64,000 nt of DNA from Planctomycetota bacterium (GTDB lineage: Bacteria > Planctomycetota > Phycisphaerae > Phycisphaerales > UBA1924), in contig JAUZRR010000033.1 of assembly GCA_030950285.1 (NCBI GenBank), positions 1-64,000 of the forward strand, given 5' to 3'. Under the pieces are notes generated by a model, which ran no database searches, was not told the DNA's origin, and saw only the letters and a list, made by a program, of their open reading frames with translations. Positions 7,930 through 15,903 of this stretch are shown here, in pieces. Made by a program: the position numbers and the translations under genes. How positions within the stretch are numbered: position 1 is the stretch's first letter; every line of letters begins with the position of its first letter.

Positions 7930-9054
7930 ATGCCGAAGAAGACCGTGTACGAAGCCAAGATCGAGTACATGCAGATCCTCAACGAAGAGGGAAAGCTCGA
8001 CGACAAACTCGCCAAGGACACACTCACCGACGAGCAGGTGGTGTATCTCTACGAACAGATGTCGATCGGGCGGCAGTACGACGAAATCGCGTTCAAGCTC
8101 CAGCGGTCCGGCCGCATGGGCACCTACCCCCAGAACAAGGGGCAGGAAGCCAACGCGGTCGGTGCCGGGCTCGCGCTCGAGAAGGGCAAGGACTGGCTCA
8201 TCCCCTGCTACCGCGAAAACGCGGCGCTCTTCATGCACGGGCTGCCCATGCACTACGTCCTGCTGCACTGGATGGGCGACGAGCGCGGCAACCAGATCCC
8301 TGAGGACTGCCGCATGACCCCCCTCTCGATCCCGATCGGGACGCACATGCTCCACGCGATGGGCATCGCCTGGGCCAACAAGCTCCGCGGCGAAGACTCG
8401 GTCGTCACGACGTTCTTCGGCGACGGCGCGACCAGCGAGGGCGACTTCCACGCCGCGATGAATTTCGCGTCGGTCATGCAGGTGCCGGTGATCTTTTACT
8501 GCCAGAACAACCAGTGGGCGATCAGCGTGCCCCGCGAGAGCCAGATGAACTCGGCGACCGTCGCGCAGAAAGCAATCGCCTACGACATGCCCACGATCCA
8601 GATCGACGGCAACGATATCTTCGCGACCTACAAAGCCACCAAGGACGCCGCCAAGCGTGCCCGCGAGGGCGGCGGCCCGAGCTTTATCGAAGCGGTGACC
8701 TACCGCCTGGGTGACCACACCACCGCCGACGACGCCCGCCGCTATCGCGACCAGGCCGAGGTCGACGCGTGGAAAGCAAGAGACCCGCTGATCCGAACGC
8801 GGATCTATATGGAGAAGAAGGGCCTCTGGAGCGACAAGCACCAGACCGAACTCGAGGACCGCGCCAAGCGGATCGTCGACGAGGTTGCCAAGACCGCGTT
8901 CGAGATCGAGGCGCCGGCGGCCGCCGACTTCTTCGACCACATGTTTGCCACACTCCCGGACGCTCTTGCCCGCCAACGCGACACGATGCGGACTTCGAGC
9001 CTCGGGCTTGATCCGGACCAGATCGGGCTCGCAGCCCGCACTCAACGCGCCTAG
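7930..9054 (+). CDS. pdhA: 2-oxoacid (pyruvate-type) dehydrogenase E1 component, alpha subunit
   Basis: The thiamine-diphosphate-binding half of E1, 374 aa from ATG 7930, with GGAGAGAACG just upstream. It decarboxylates a 2-oxoacid and passes the acyl group to the lipoyl arm of E2. Seen: the ThDP motif starting FGDGATSEGDF (residues 163-173) and closing QNNQWAIS (192-199), and TYPQNKGQEA (65-74) near the active-site entrance. The phosphorylation-loop region reads RLGDHTTADDARRYR, with the histidine of this loop retained. Genes for E1beta and E2 follow in the same direction; no E3 gene is in the window. A branched-chain 2-oxoacid complex cannot be excluded from sequence alone, given the acyl-CoA dehydrogenase next door. 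Confidence 0.93.
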   Translation: MPKKTVYEAKIEYMQILNEEGKLDDKLAKDTLTDEQVVYLYEQMSIGRQYDEIAFKLQRSGRMGTYPQNKGQEANAVGAGLALEKGKDWLIPCYRENAALFMHGLPMHYVLLHWMGDERGNQIPEDCRMTPLSIPIGTHMLHAMGIAWANKLRGEDSVVTTFFGDGATSEGDFHAAMNFASVMQVPVIFYCQNNQWAISVPRESQMNSATVAQKAIAYDMPTIQIDGNDIFATYKATKDAAKRAREGGGPSFIEAVTYRLGDHTTADDARRYRDQAEVDAWKARDPLIRTRIYMEKKGLWSDKHQTELEDRAKRIVDEVAKTAFEIEAPAAADFFDHMFATLPDALARQRDTMRTSSLGLDPDQIGLAARTQRA

Positions 9055-9090
9055 CCACCACGCGCCCCCCCCCGGGGCAGGAGACGCACC

Positions 9091-9300
9091 ATGTTCGTCC
9101 AGCTGACAACAACCGACGGCATGAACGTCGCGGTCAACCCGATGGCAATTGCGGTCATCATGGAGCGCGACGCCGAGGTCACCGCGATCGAGACCACCGA
9201 CGGCAACGAGTACACCGTCGCGGAAGGCTTCCGCGACGTCAAGGTCAAGCTTGAAAGCGCGCTCAACGAACGCTACCGGCGCCAGCAGATCAATCACTGA
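9091..9300 (+). CDS. FlbD-like small protein inside the 2-oxoacid dehydrogenase operon
   Basis: A 69-aa protein encoded between E1alpha and E1beta, 36 bp after the first and 10 bp before the second. The start ATG 9091 follows GGGGCAGGAGACGCACC, a good ribosome site (AGGAG). The pattern MFVQLTTTDGMNVAVNP...IAVIMERDAEVTAIETTDGNEYTVAE is a small all-beta layout like the FlbD family (named from flagellar operons): a residue-to-maintain segment followed by T-(T/N)-G-x-x-Y-x-V. The C-terminus is a short charged helix (KLESALNERYRRQ). No role in the dehydrogenase complex is known to me. Co-translation with E1 subunits suggests assembly or regulation, but this is inference. Confidence 0.75.
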   Translation: MFVQLTTTDGMNVAVNPMAIAVIMERDAEVTAIETTDGNEYTVAEGFRDVKVKLESALNERYRRQQINH

Positions 9301-9310
9301 CGGAGTTCCC

Positions 9311-10285
9311 ATGCCTCAACTTACACTGGTCCAAGCAATCAACACCGCCCTCGCTCAGGAGATGGAACGCGACGACCGCGTCCTTATCCTCGGCGAAGAC
9401 GTCGGCCCCAACGGCGGCGTCTTTCGCGTCACCGAAGGGCTGCAAGACAAGTTCGGGAAAGACCGCGTTGTCGATACCCCGCTCGATGAGTCGGGCATCA
9501 TGGGCAGCGCCATCGGGCTGGCGATCGGCGGGATGCGACCCATCCCCGAGATCCAGTTCGAGGGCTTCCTCGGCCCGGCGTACGACCAGCTCGTCAACCA
9601 CGCCGCCCGGATGCGCACTCGCACACGCAGCGCGATCACCGTCCCGATGACCGTCCGGGTCCCCGTCGGCGGCGGCATCCACGCGCCCGAGTTGCACTCA
9701 GACTCGCCCGAAGCGATCTACACCCACTCGCCTGGGCTCAAGGTGGTCATGCCCTGCACGCCCTACGACGCCAAGGGGCTGCTGCTCAGCGCGATCCGTG
9801 ACCCCGACCCGGTCATCTTCTTCGAGCCCAAACGCGTCTACCGCAGCTACCGCGAGGAGGTGCCCGACGAGGACTACACCATCCCGATCGGCGAGGCCAA
9901 AGTCGTCAGCGAAGGCGACGACATCACCGTCGTGACGTGGGGCGCGCCGGTGTTCCAGTGCCTGGGCGCACTCGACAACCTGCCCGAGGATGTCAGCGTC
10001 GAACTCATCGACCTGCGTTCGATCTACCCGCTCGATGTCGACACGATCGTCGAGAGCGTCAAGAAGACCGGCCGATGTGTGGTCGTCCACGAAGCGCCCA
10101 AGACCGCGGGGATGGGCGCCGAGATCAGCGCACTTATTCAGGAAAACTGTTTCCTGTACCTCGAAGCACCGGTGCAACGGTGTGCCGGGTTTGACACGAT
10201 TATGCCGTACTACAAGCTCGAACTCGAGTACCTCCCCGAGACCCCCCGCATCCAGAACGCGATCGAGGAATGTCTCGCGTACTAA
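9311..10285 (+). CDS. pdhB: 2-oxoacid (pyruvate-type) dehydrogenase E1 component, beta subunit
   Basis: The transketolase-like partner of E1alpha, 324 aa from ATG 9311 (MPQLTLVQAINTALAQEM). Seen: the N-terminal block DDRVLILGEDVGPNGGVFRVTEGL, DTPLDESGIMGSAIGLAIGGMRPIPEIQF (pyrimidine-binding region, with the conserved Glu of EDVG contacting ThDP in homologues), HAPELHSDSPEAIYTHSPGLKVVMP, and the transketolase C-terminal domain from about 190 (VELIDLRSIYPLDVDTI). The length matches the family. It lies ten bases after the FlbD-like gene and 59 bp before E2. Confidence 0.94.
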   Translation: MPQLTLVQAINTALAQEMERDDRVLILGEDVGPNGGVFRVTEGLQDKFGKDRVVDTPLDESGIMGSAIGLAIGGMRPIPEIQFEGFLGPAYDQLVNHAARMRTRTRSAITVPMTVRVPVGGGIHAPELHSDSPEAIYTHSPGLKVVMPCTPYDAKGLLLSAIRDPDPVIFFEPKRVYRSYREEVPDEDYTIPIGEAKVVSEGDDITVVTWGAPVFQCLGALDNLPEDVSVELIDLRSIYPLDVDTIVESVKKTGRCVVVHEAPKTAGMGAEISALIQENCFLYLEAPVQRCAGFDTIMPYYKLELEYLPETPRIQNAIEECLAY

Positions 10286-10344
10286 GGCACGCCGCAACCG
10301 GCACAAGATCGCAAAGATGAAGATGGACAAGGACTGAACCAGAC

Positions 10345-11778
10345 ATGGCGAACACAAAGTCAACCAACCCCAACGAGTTCATCCTTCCCGACCTGGGCGA
10401 GGGTGTCCACGAAGCCGAACTCATCAAGTGGCGCGTCAGCGTCGGCGATCAGGTGAATGAGCACGACATCCTCGCCGAGATGGAGACCGACAAAGCGCTC
10501 GTCGAGGTGCCCAGCCCCCGCGCCGGCGTCATCAAAGCACTCAACGGCGAAGAGGGCGAGATCCTCAACGTCGGCAACGTCCTCGTCGAGTATCAGGACA
10601 ACGGCGAGAGTCCGGCCGCCGCGCCGACAGAGCCCGAAGCGCAAGCGAGGAGCCAACCCGAAACCGAATCCACCCCCGAACCCGCCGCAGCCGAAGAACG
10701 CGAAGACGCCGGCACCGTCGTCGGCAAGGTCGGCGGCTCGCTCGCGGGCATCTCGGCCGCGGAAGGCAAAGCCCTCGCAACCCCCGCGGTCCGACGCATC
10801 GCCCGCGACCTGGGCATTGACATCAACACCGTCCCCGGCAGCGGCATCGGCGGCCGGGTGACCGAGAAGGACGTTCGCGCGTTCGCCCAGAGTGGCGGTT
10901 CATCGGCCCAAGCCGCGCCCGCGCAACGCGGGCAAACCACCCCACCGCCGCAGCCGACCGCGCCCCCGGCATCATCCGGCCCCGCCGCGGGTTTCGTCAT
11001 GCCCTCAGCGCCCGCACAGGCCGGCGCGTCGAGCGTCGTCACTCCCAACCAGTCCCCCGCGCTCGCGCCCGGCGCAGACTCGGCGCGGGTGCCTTTCCGG
11101 GGCGTCCGCCGCACCATCGCCAACCGCCTCCGCGAGAGCGTCGATACCTCGGTCCACTTCACCGTCATGGACGAAGCCGATGTCTCCGACCTTGACACGC
11201 TTCGTAAAAAGCTCGCCGCCGCGAGTGGGGAGAAGGTCAGCTTCCTGCCGTTCGTTTGCTCGGCGGTCGCCCGCGCGCTCTCCGAACAGTTCGGCGTCCT
11301 CAACGCGACGGTGGACGACCCCAACTCCGAGATCATTCAGCATCGTTCGGTGCACCTGGGCATCGCGACCGACACCGAGACCGGGCTGATGGTGCCGGTG
11401 ATTCGTGATGCCGACCGGATGGGCGTGCTCGAGATCGGCCGCCAGATCGGCGCGATCGCCGCGGCCGCCCGCAACCGCTCCATCCCCCGCGAGCAACTCA
11501 TGGGCTCCACCTTCACGATCAGCAACGTCGGCAGCTACGCCGGCCGCTTCGCCACGCCGATCATCAACTACCCCGAGGTCGGCATCCTCGCCGCCGGCCG
11601 GGTCCGCGAGGGGATGGTCGTCGGCAAGGGCGGCTGGTTCCGCGTCGGCAAACTGCTGCCGCTGAGCCTGGCGTGCGACCACCGCGTCGTCGATGGCGCA
11701 ACCGGGGCGCTGTGCCTGGCAAGGATCATCGAGCTGTTGCAGGAGCCCGAGCAGCTTTTGGGACCGGCGCGTGCCTGA
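10345..11778 (+). CDS. pdhC: Dihydrolipoamide acyltransferase (E2) of the 2-oxoacid dehydrogenase complex
   Basis: The core acyltransferase, 477 aa. Domain order: one lipoyl domain (about 8-85) with the lipoylation motif EMETDKALVEVP (K50); an acidic/Ala-Pro linker; an E1/E3-binding domain ATPAVRRIARDLGIDINTVPGSGIGGRVTEKDVRAF (about 147-180); a Pro/Ala-rich linker; and the catalytic domain from about 245, ending with LACDHRVVDGATGAL, where His and Asp of DHRxxDG are the catalytic residues. It transfers the acyl group from lipoyl-lysine to CoA. The stop overlaps the region where the next gene may start (GTG 11771), so the deaminase gene may be coupled. Confidence 0.95.
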   Translation: MANTKSTNPNEFILPDLGEGVHEAELIKWRVSVGDQVNEHDILAEMETDKALVEVPSPRAGVIKALNGEEGEILNVGNVLVEYQDNGESPAAAPTEPEAQARSQPETESTPEPAAAEEREDAGTVVGKVGGSLAGISAAEGKALATPAVRRIARDLGIDINTVPGSGIGGRVTEKDVRAFAQSGGSSAQAAPAQRGQTTPPPQPTAPPASSGPAAGFVMPSAPAQAGASSVVTPNQSPALAPGADSARVPFRGVRRTIANRLRESVDTSVHFTVMDEADVSDLDTLRKKLAAASGEKVSFLPFVCSAVARALSEQFGVLNATVDDPNSEIIQHRSVHLGIATDTETGLMVPVIRDADRMGVLEIGRQIGAIAAAARNRSIPREQLMGSTFTISNVGSYAGRFATPIINYPEVGILAAGRVREGMVVGKGGWFRVGKLLPLSLACDHRVVDGATGALCLARIIELLQEPEQLLGPARA

Positions 11779-11803
11779 CCAAGCTGACCAGAACCCTGCG
11801 CCC

Positions 11804-12259
11804 ATGCATCTCGCCATCGCCTCCGCCCGCGCCAGCATCGCGGCCGGGCAATCGCCGTTCGGTTCGGTCATCGTGCGCAGCGGCAGTGGCCAAGTCATCG
11901 CGACCGGGCACAACCACGTCTGGGCGTGGACCGACCCGACGGCGCACGCCGAGGTGGTGTGCATCCGCCACGCGGCGCGGATGCTCGGCACGATCGACCT
12001 GCGCGGCTGCGAGCTCTACTCGACCTGCGAGCCCTGCCCGATGTGCGCGTCGGCGATCCACTGGGCCAACCTCGATGCGGTGTATTTCGGCGCTCGGATC
12101 GCCGACGCCGAGGCAGCCGGGTTCCGCGAGCTTTCGCTCCCGATCGAGACGATCTACCGCGAGGGCAAGAGCAGCGTCCGCGTCCACGCCGACGTAATGC
12201 GCAATGAGTGCGCAGCGTTGTTTGCCGAATGGAAACAGGCGAGCGGGCGGGCGTACTGA
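11804..12259 (+). CDS. Cytidine-deaminase-fold enzyme, guanine deaminase-like
   Basis: A zinc-dependent nucleobase deaminase of 151 aa from ATG 11804 (MHLAIASARASIAAGQSPFG); an alternative GTG at 11771 would give 162 aa and overlap the E2 stop. Seen: TDPTAHAEVVCIRHA, supplying the zinc His and the proton-shuttle Glu, and STCEPCPMCASAIHWA, supplying two zinc cysteines. The segment VYFGARIADAEAAGFRE and the length resemble bacterial guanine deaminase (GuaD) more than TadA, which has a different C-terminal helix. The 3' end of the gene is antisense to the tail of the GNAT ORF. Confidence 0.8.
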   Translation: MHLAIASARASIAAGQSPFGSVIVRSGSGQVIATGHNHVWAWTDPTAHAEVVCIRHAARMLGTIDLRGCELYSTCEPCPMCASAIHWANLDAVYFGARIADAEAAGFRELSLPIETIYREGKSSVRVHADVMRNECAALFAEWKQASGRAY

Positions 12260-12930
12260 AAACGCCGGCGGTGTCCCCTCGCTCGCGCGAGGGGCTCTAT
12301 CTCTTGCCTCGCTTGCGCGAGTCGCGCTACGCCTTGCTCGCTCTCGATCGTCGAGACATCGCACCCGCGTTCCAGGCCGAACGCCATCCGGTGCGCGAGC
12401 ATCGCCTGCTGGAGGCCTCTGCGCCGGAATGGCTCGGCGACAACCGCGCCCCAGAGCGCAGCGGACCGCATCCCGCCGTGCTCAAAGAGCTCCATGCCGC
12501 ACGCACCGGCGGGCTCGCCGTCGATCAACGCGAGAAACCCCGCCCCCCGCGGGTGCACAATCGAGCGAATCCATATCGCGATATGTTCCTCGGGGATCGG
12601 CTCGGGCATGAACCCCTTCATGACGAGGATTGCGTGCTCGCAGCACATCGCGTCATCGTTCGGATCGACCCGGATGATCTTCAGCCCCTCCGCGGGCGGG
12701 CGCGACATGCTGGCGAAGGGGTCTTCGCCCTTGTGCAGCCGACGGAGAAGAACGTTCTCAAACTCTTTGATGACAAAGTGCCGCTTTGCGAGGCTCGCCA
12801 GGAAGGGTTCGGTCGCAAAGTTGGTGATCTCGATCTTCGGGTTCTCGCCGCGCTCGGCAAGAAACGTCGCGAAACGGTCGAGTTCCTCAGGCACGTCCCG
12901 ACCGAACCCGACCATCGTCGCACGGTTCAT
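12154..12930 (-). CDS. GNAT-family acetyltransferase with repeat-replaced C-terminus
   Basis: An ORF of 258 aa from ATG 12930. Residues about 75-205 form a GNAT domain: GFMPEPIPEEHIAIWIR, RGAGFLALIDGEPAGACGMELF (beta4), then AALWGAVVAEPFRRRGLQQAMLAHRMAFGLERGCDVSTIE, where RRRGLQQA is the acetyl-CoA P-loop. The normal GNAT ending (last helix and beta strands) is missing. Just after CDVSTIE the reading frame enters a dispersed palindrome (12273-12300) and continues through junk into the antisense of the deaminase gene. The gene therefore looks truncated or re-tailed by the repeat; function may be lost. The start overlaps the stop of a 40-aa ORF (ATGA). Confidence 0.65.
   Translation of the reverse strand: MNRATMVGFGRDVPEELDRFATFLAERGENPKIEITNFATEPFLASLAKRHFVIKEFENVLLRRLHKGEDPFASMSRPPAEGLKIIRVDPNDDAMCCEHAILVMKGFMPEPIPEEHIAIWIRSIVHPRGAGFLALIDGEPAGACGMELFEHGGMRSAALWGAVVAEPFRRRGLQQAMLAHRMAFGLERGCDVSTIESEQGVARLAQARQEIEPLARARGHRRRFQYARPLACFHSANNAAHSLRITSAWTRTLLLPSR
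12273..12300 (-). repeat. GAGCC-stem-GCGA palindromic element (copy at the GNAT 3' end)
   Basis: On the minus strand this reads GAGCCCCTCGC-GCGA-GCGAGGGGAC: an eight-pair stem with a GCGA (GNRA-type) loop. A decayed second copy follows at about 12303-12330. It interrupts the C-terminal coding region of the GNAT gene. Confidence 0.85.
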
Positions 12931-13049
12931 CCACGCCCCCCCCCTGGAACAGGTGACGACTCTTCGGCGAGATCCTGCGTCACCTGCCGATGACGCAACT
13001 CATTGAACCGGGCGACCAGAAGAGTCTCGAACGGCGTATCGGTGGTCAT
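12927..13049 (-). CDS. 40-aa ORF translationally coupled to the GNAT gene
   Basis: ATG 13049 is preceded by GCAGGAGTCAGGA, an excellent ribosome site. It encodes MTTDTPFETLLVARFNELRH...SSPVPGGGRG (40 aa). Its stop TGA overlaps the GNAT ATG in an ATGA junction, a common sign of coupling. The PGGG segment is encoded by a run of nine G; gain of one G would fuse this ORF in frame to GNAT. It is too short for the ORF track on its own and I do not recognise a family. It may be a leader peptide, or the true N-terminus of the GNAT protein after a homopolymer indel. Confidence 0.5.
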   Translation of the reverse strand: MTTDTPFETLLVARFNELRHRQVTQDLAEESSPVPGGGRG

Positions 13050-13131
13050 TCCTGACTCCTGCGCGGCATCGGAAAGAACGACAGACCGCCTCTCAGCCCC
13101 GATCATACACTCTGCCCATGGAGGACCCGCC

Positions 13132-14769
13132 ATGCACCGACCGCCCTTGCTGCTGACCTGCCTTGCACTTGTGCTGACGAACTGCTTGACGAGCGCCGTC
13201 CATGCGCAGCGTGGCCCCGTGCCTCGCGTCGACACGTTCGCCAACCCGCTTGATGTCCAGGCTGCCGATCCGCACGTGCTCTTCGAGGACGGCGTCTATT
13301 ACATGTACGCGACTTCCCGCGCGGGCGTCGGCTTTGTCGTGTGGACCTCGCGCGACCTGGTCCGCTGGCAGCGGCGCCGGCTCGCGTTTCGCAAGACCGA
13401 GCAGAGCTGGGGGCAGAGAGATTTCTGGGCGCCGTGCGTCATCAAGGACGGCTCGCGCTACCTGATGTACTACAACGCCCAGCCCGAATGGGCGGGCGAA
13501 GACGCGTCGGCCCACCGCATCTGCGTTGCCGAGGCGTCGAGCCCGCTCGGCCCGTTCACGGATATCGCGGCCCCCATGTTCGACACCGGTCGTATGGCGA
13601 TCGACGCGCACGTGCTGATCGACAACGACGGGCGCGGCTACCTCTATTACGTCATCGGCAGCGTGATGGGTGTCGCGCTCGACGACACGCTCACCAAAAT
13701 CGTCGGCGACCCCGTCCTCAGCCTCTCCCCGACGCAGCCTTGGGAAGAGAACTGGACCGAGGGGCCGTACGTCCTGCGCCACGACGACAAGTACGTCATG
13801 TTCTACTCCTCTCCCGGGTACAACCTGCCGCAGTACGCGGTCGCCTACGGCATCGCCGACTCGCCGCTCGGGCCGTTCGTCAAGCCGTACGGTGCTCCGG
13901 TCCTTACTCAGTCCCAGCTCGTCTCCGGCCCGGGGCACAACGGCATCACCGTCTCTCCCGACGGGACCGAGATGTTCATCGTCTACCACACCCACCAGCA
14001 ACCCAGCGCCGGAGACCCCAGACAGATCGCGGTCGACCGCATGCGCTTTGTCGATGATCCGGTGTTCGGTTTTCGGATCGAGATCGACGGGCCGACCACA
14101 CTCGCCCAGAAGCTCCCCTCGGGCGCTCCGGCCCCGAGCCCCGCAATCACCGACGAGTTTGACCGCCCGCGCCTGGATCGTTCCCGCTGGACCATCGTCA
14201 GCGAAGACGGCAGCACATGGAAACTCCGCAACGGCAAGCTGGTCATCACCACCCAGCCGGGCAACGTGTGGGGAGAAAAGTACGACCTGCGAAATCTCTT
14301 TCTCCAGCCTACCCGCCCGGGCGATTTCGAGATCATCACCAAGACCGATTTCAAGGTCCGGCAGGGGTACGACCAGGTCTCGCTGGTGGTCTGGCAGGAC
14401 CACAACAACTACATCCGCCTGAGCAATGTCTACGCCGGGGGGCGTCGCTGGCAAGCGGTCCGTGAGCTTGGCGGCAAGCCGGTGCTCAACGAGATCCCCA
14501 ACACCATCGGCGACGACGTCTGGATGAAAATCACCCGGCGGGGTCGCACCTATTCCTGCGAAGTCAGTGTCGATGGCGAGACATGGTGGCTGATCGGTCC
14601 CCCGCTCGCAGCCGACTTCACCGAAGTGCAGGTCGGCCTGTGGGCGGGCTCGCCCGGCAACGGACGCCGCGCCGACGCCGAGTTCGAGTTCTTCCGTGTC
14701 GGTGTACCCGCGCCGCTCGCAACGCCGACACTCGGCACGCCGTCGGTGCCGAATGTGCCGCCTCGATAG
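13132..14769 (+). CDS. Secreted glycoside hydrolase family 43-like enzyme with C-terminal lectin-like domain
   Basis: A predicted exported polysaccharide-degrading enzyme, 545 aa. ATG 13132 is chosen for its GGAGGA site and the signal peptide MHRPPLLLTCLALVL...AVHAQ. A five-bladed propeller domain (about 35-335) carries the three GH43 acidic residues: D46 in AADPHVLFEDGVYYMYAT (base), D158 in AIDAHVLIDNDGRGYLYY, and E210 in NWTEGPYVLRHDDKYVMFY (acid). From about 350 a concanavalin-like domain follows (FDRPRLDRSRWTIVSEDGSTWKLRNGKLVIT...SLVVWQDHNNYIRLSNVY), of DUF1349 type. Arabinan or xylan side chains are typical substrates of the family; the actual one is unknown. Confidence 0.88.
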   Translation: MHRPPLLLTCLALVLTNCLTSAVHAQRGPVPRVDTFANPLDVQAADPHVLFEDGVYYMYATSRAGVGFVVWTSRDLVRWQRRRLAFRKTEQSWGQRDFWAPCVIKDGSRYLMYYNAQPEWAGEDASAHRICVAEASSPLGPFTDIAAPMFDTGRMAIDAHVLIDNDGRGYLYYVIGSVMGVALDDTLTKIVGDPVLSLSPTQPWEENWTEGPYVLRHDDKYVMFYSSPGYNLPQYAVAYGIADSPLGPFVKPYGAPVLTQSQLVSGPGHNGITVSPDGTEMFIVYHTHQQPSAGDPRQIAVDRMRFVDDPVFGFRIEIDGPTTLAQKLPSGAPAPSPAITDEFDRPRLDRSRWTIVSEDGSTWKLRNGKLVITTQPGNVWGEKYDLRNLFLQPTRPGDFEIITKTDFKVRQGYDQVSLVVWQDHNNYIRLSNVYAGGRRWQAVRELGGKPVLNEIPNTIGDDVWMKITRRGRTYSCEVSVDGETWWLIGPPLAADFTEVQVGLWAGSPGNGRRADAEFEFFRVGVPAPLATPTLGTPSVPNVPPR

Positions 14770-14820
14770 TCGGTGCGAGAGTCGCTGCCCAACCGTGCGC
14801 TCACCGGATACCATCCATCC

Positions 14821-15810
14821 ATGCATGATGTTCGCTACCGCTGGAAACTGCTCAACGCCGGCCGCCTCCTGCTCGACGGCGGCTCGATGTTCGGCGTCGT
14901 GCCCCGCGTCGTCTGGTCGCGGATGGTCACACCCGACGACCAGAACCGCATCAGGGTCAACCACAACTGCCTGCTGCTCGAAAGCGAACACCCCGATCCA
15001 AAGCTCGGCCGGACCAGGCGCATCCTGATCGAGACCGGCACCGGAGACAAGCTCGACGCCAAGATGCGTACGATCTTCGGCCTTGAGGACCGCACGATCG
15101 AGACCGCGGTCAACGAAGCCGGGCTCGACACCGCCGAGATCGACGCGGTGGTCGTCACCCACCTGCACTTTGACCACGCCGGCGGCCTGACCCGGCGCTG
15201 CCGACCCGGCGAAAAGCCGGACTGGACCGCAAGCCCCGGCGAGGCGTCGGGCGACGCGACCGACCTCAAACTCACCTTCCCCAACGCAGCGGTGTGGGTG
15301 CAATCGCGCGAATGGCGCGACGCGATCGCCAACGATTCGGTGATGACGCGGACCTACTACCGCGACCACCTGCTCCCGATCGAGCCAAAGCTGCGGCTGG
15401 TCGAGTCAGTGCCGCCCTTTGCGCCCGGGCACACCCCCCACCGCGACGAGCCGCCTCGGGTCGCCGCTCAGCTCCGCCGCACCGAGACCGAGCCGGGCAT
15501 CTGGGTCATGCTGACACCCGGGCACACCTGGGGGCAGCAGGCGATTGGGTTCACCGATGTCGAAGGTCGCACGATCGTGTTCACGCCCGACGTGCTGCCG
15601 ACGGTCTGGCACGTCGGGTCGGCCTACAGCCTTGCCTACGACGTCGAGCCTTACACCAGCATGGTGACTCGGCGGTGGTATCTTGACGCCGCGGCCCGCC
15701 TGGGGTGGACGCTGATGCTCGACCATGAACCGAACACCCCGGTCGTCACAGCCGTACCGAACACCAAGGGGTGGTACGACCTCGTACCCGAGGCGATCAC
15801 CGGGGCGTAG
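14821..15810 (+). CDS. MBL-fold metallo-hydrolase
   Basis: A metallo-beta-lactamase-fold hydrolase of 329 aa from ATG 14821 (MHDVRYRWKLLNAGRLLLDGG); a GTG at 14773 would add 16 residues. The metal-binding motif THLHFDHAGG gives H114, H116, D118 and H119; later ligands are in MLTPGHTWGQQ and the closing MLDHEPNTP. The N-terminal part DAKMRTIFGLEDRTIETAVNEAGLD is typical of quorum-quenching-lactonase-like and related hydrolases, but the substrate cannot be read from sequence. It stands 51 bp after the GH43 gene and may share its transcript. Confidence 0.85.
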   Translation: MHDVRYRWKLLNAGRLLLDGGSMFGVVPRVVWSRMVTPDDQNRIRVNHNCLLLESEHPDPKLGRTRRILIETGTGDKLDAKMRTIFGLEDRTIETAVNEAGLDTAEIDAVVVTHLHFDHAGGLTRRCRPGEKPDWTASPGEASGDATDLKLTFPNAAVWVQSREWRDAIANDSVMTRTYYRDHLLPIEPKLRLVESVPPFAPGHTPHRDEPPRVAAQLRRTETEPGIWVMLTPGHTWGQQAIGFTDVEGRTIVFTPDVLPTVWHVGSAYSLAYDVEPYTSMVTRRWYLDAAARLGWTLMLDHEPNTPVVTAVPNTKGWYDLVPEAITGA

Positions 15811-15903
15811 ACGGGTTGGGGGCCCGCCAAGCGTACTGCCACCTCCCCCGCTGCTCTTCCAGCCCCGGGACCACCGGCGTACCATGCTCAGAGAGATAGC
15901 CCA

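Noticed and set aside
13093-15369. 758-aa ORF antisense to the GH43 and MBL genes
   Set aside because: High-GC shadow ORF with no domain pattern; the plus-strand genes have clear motifs.
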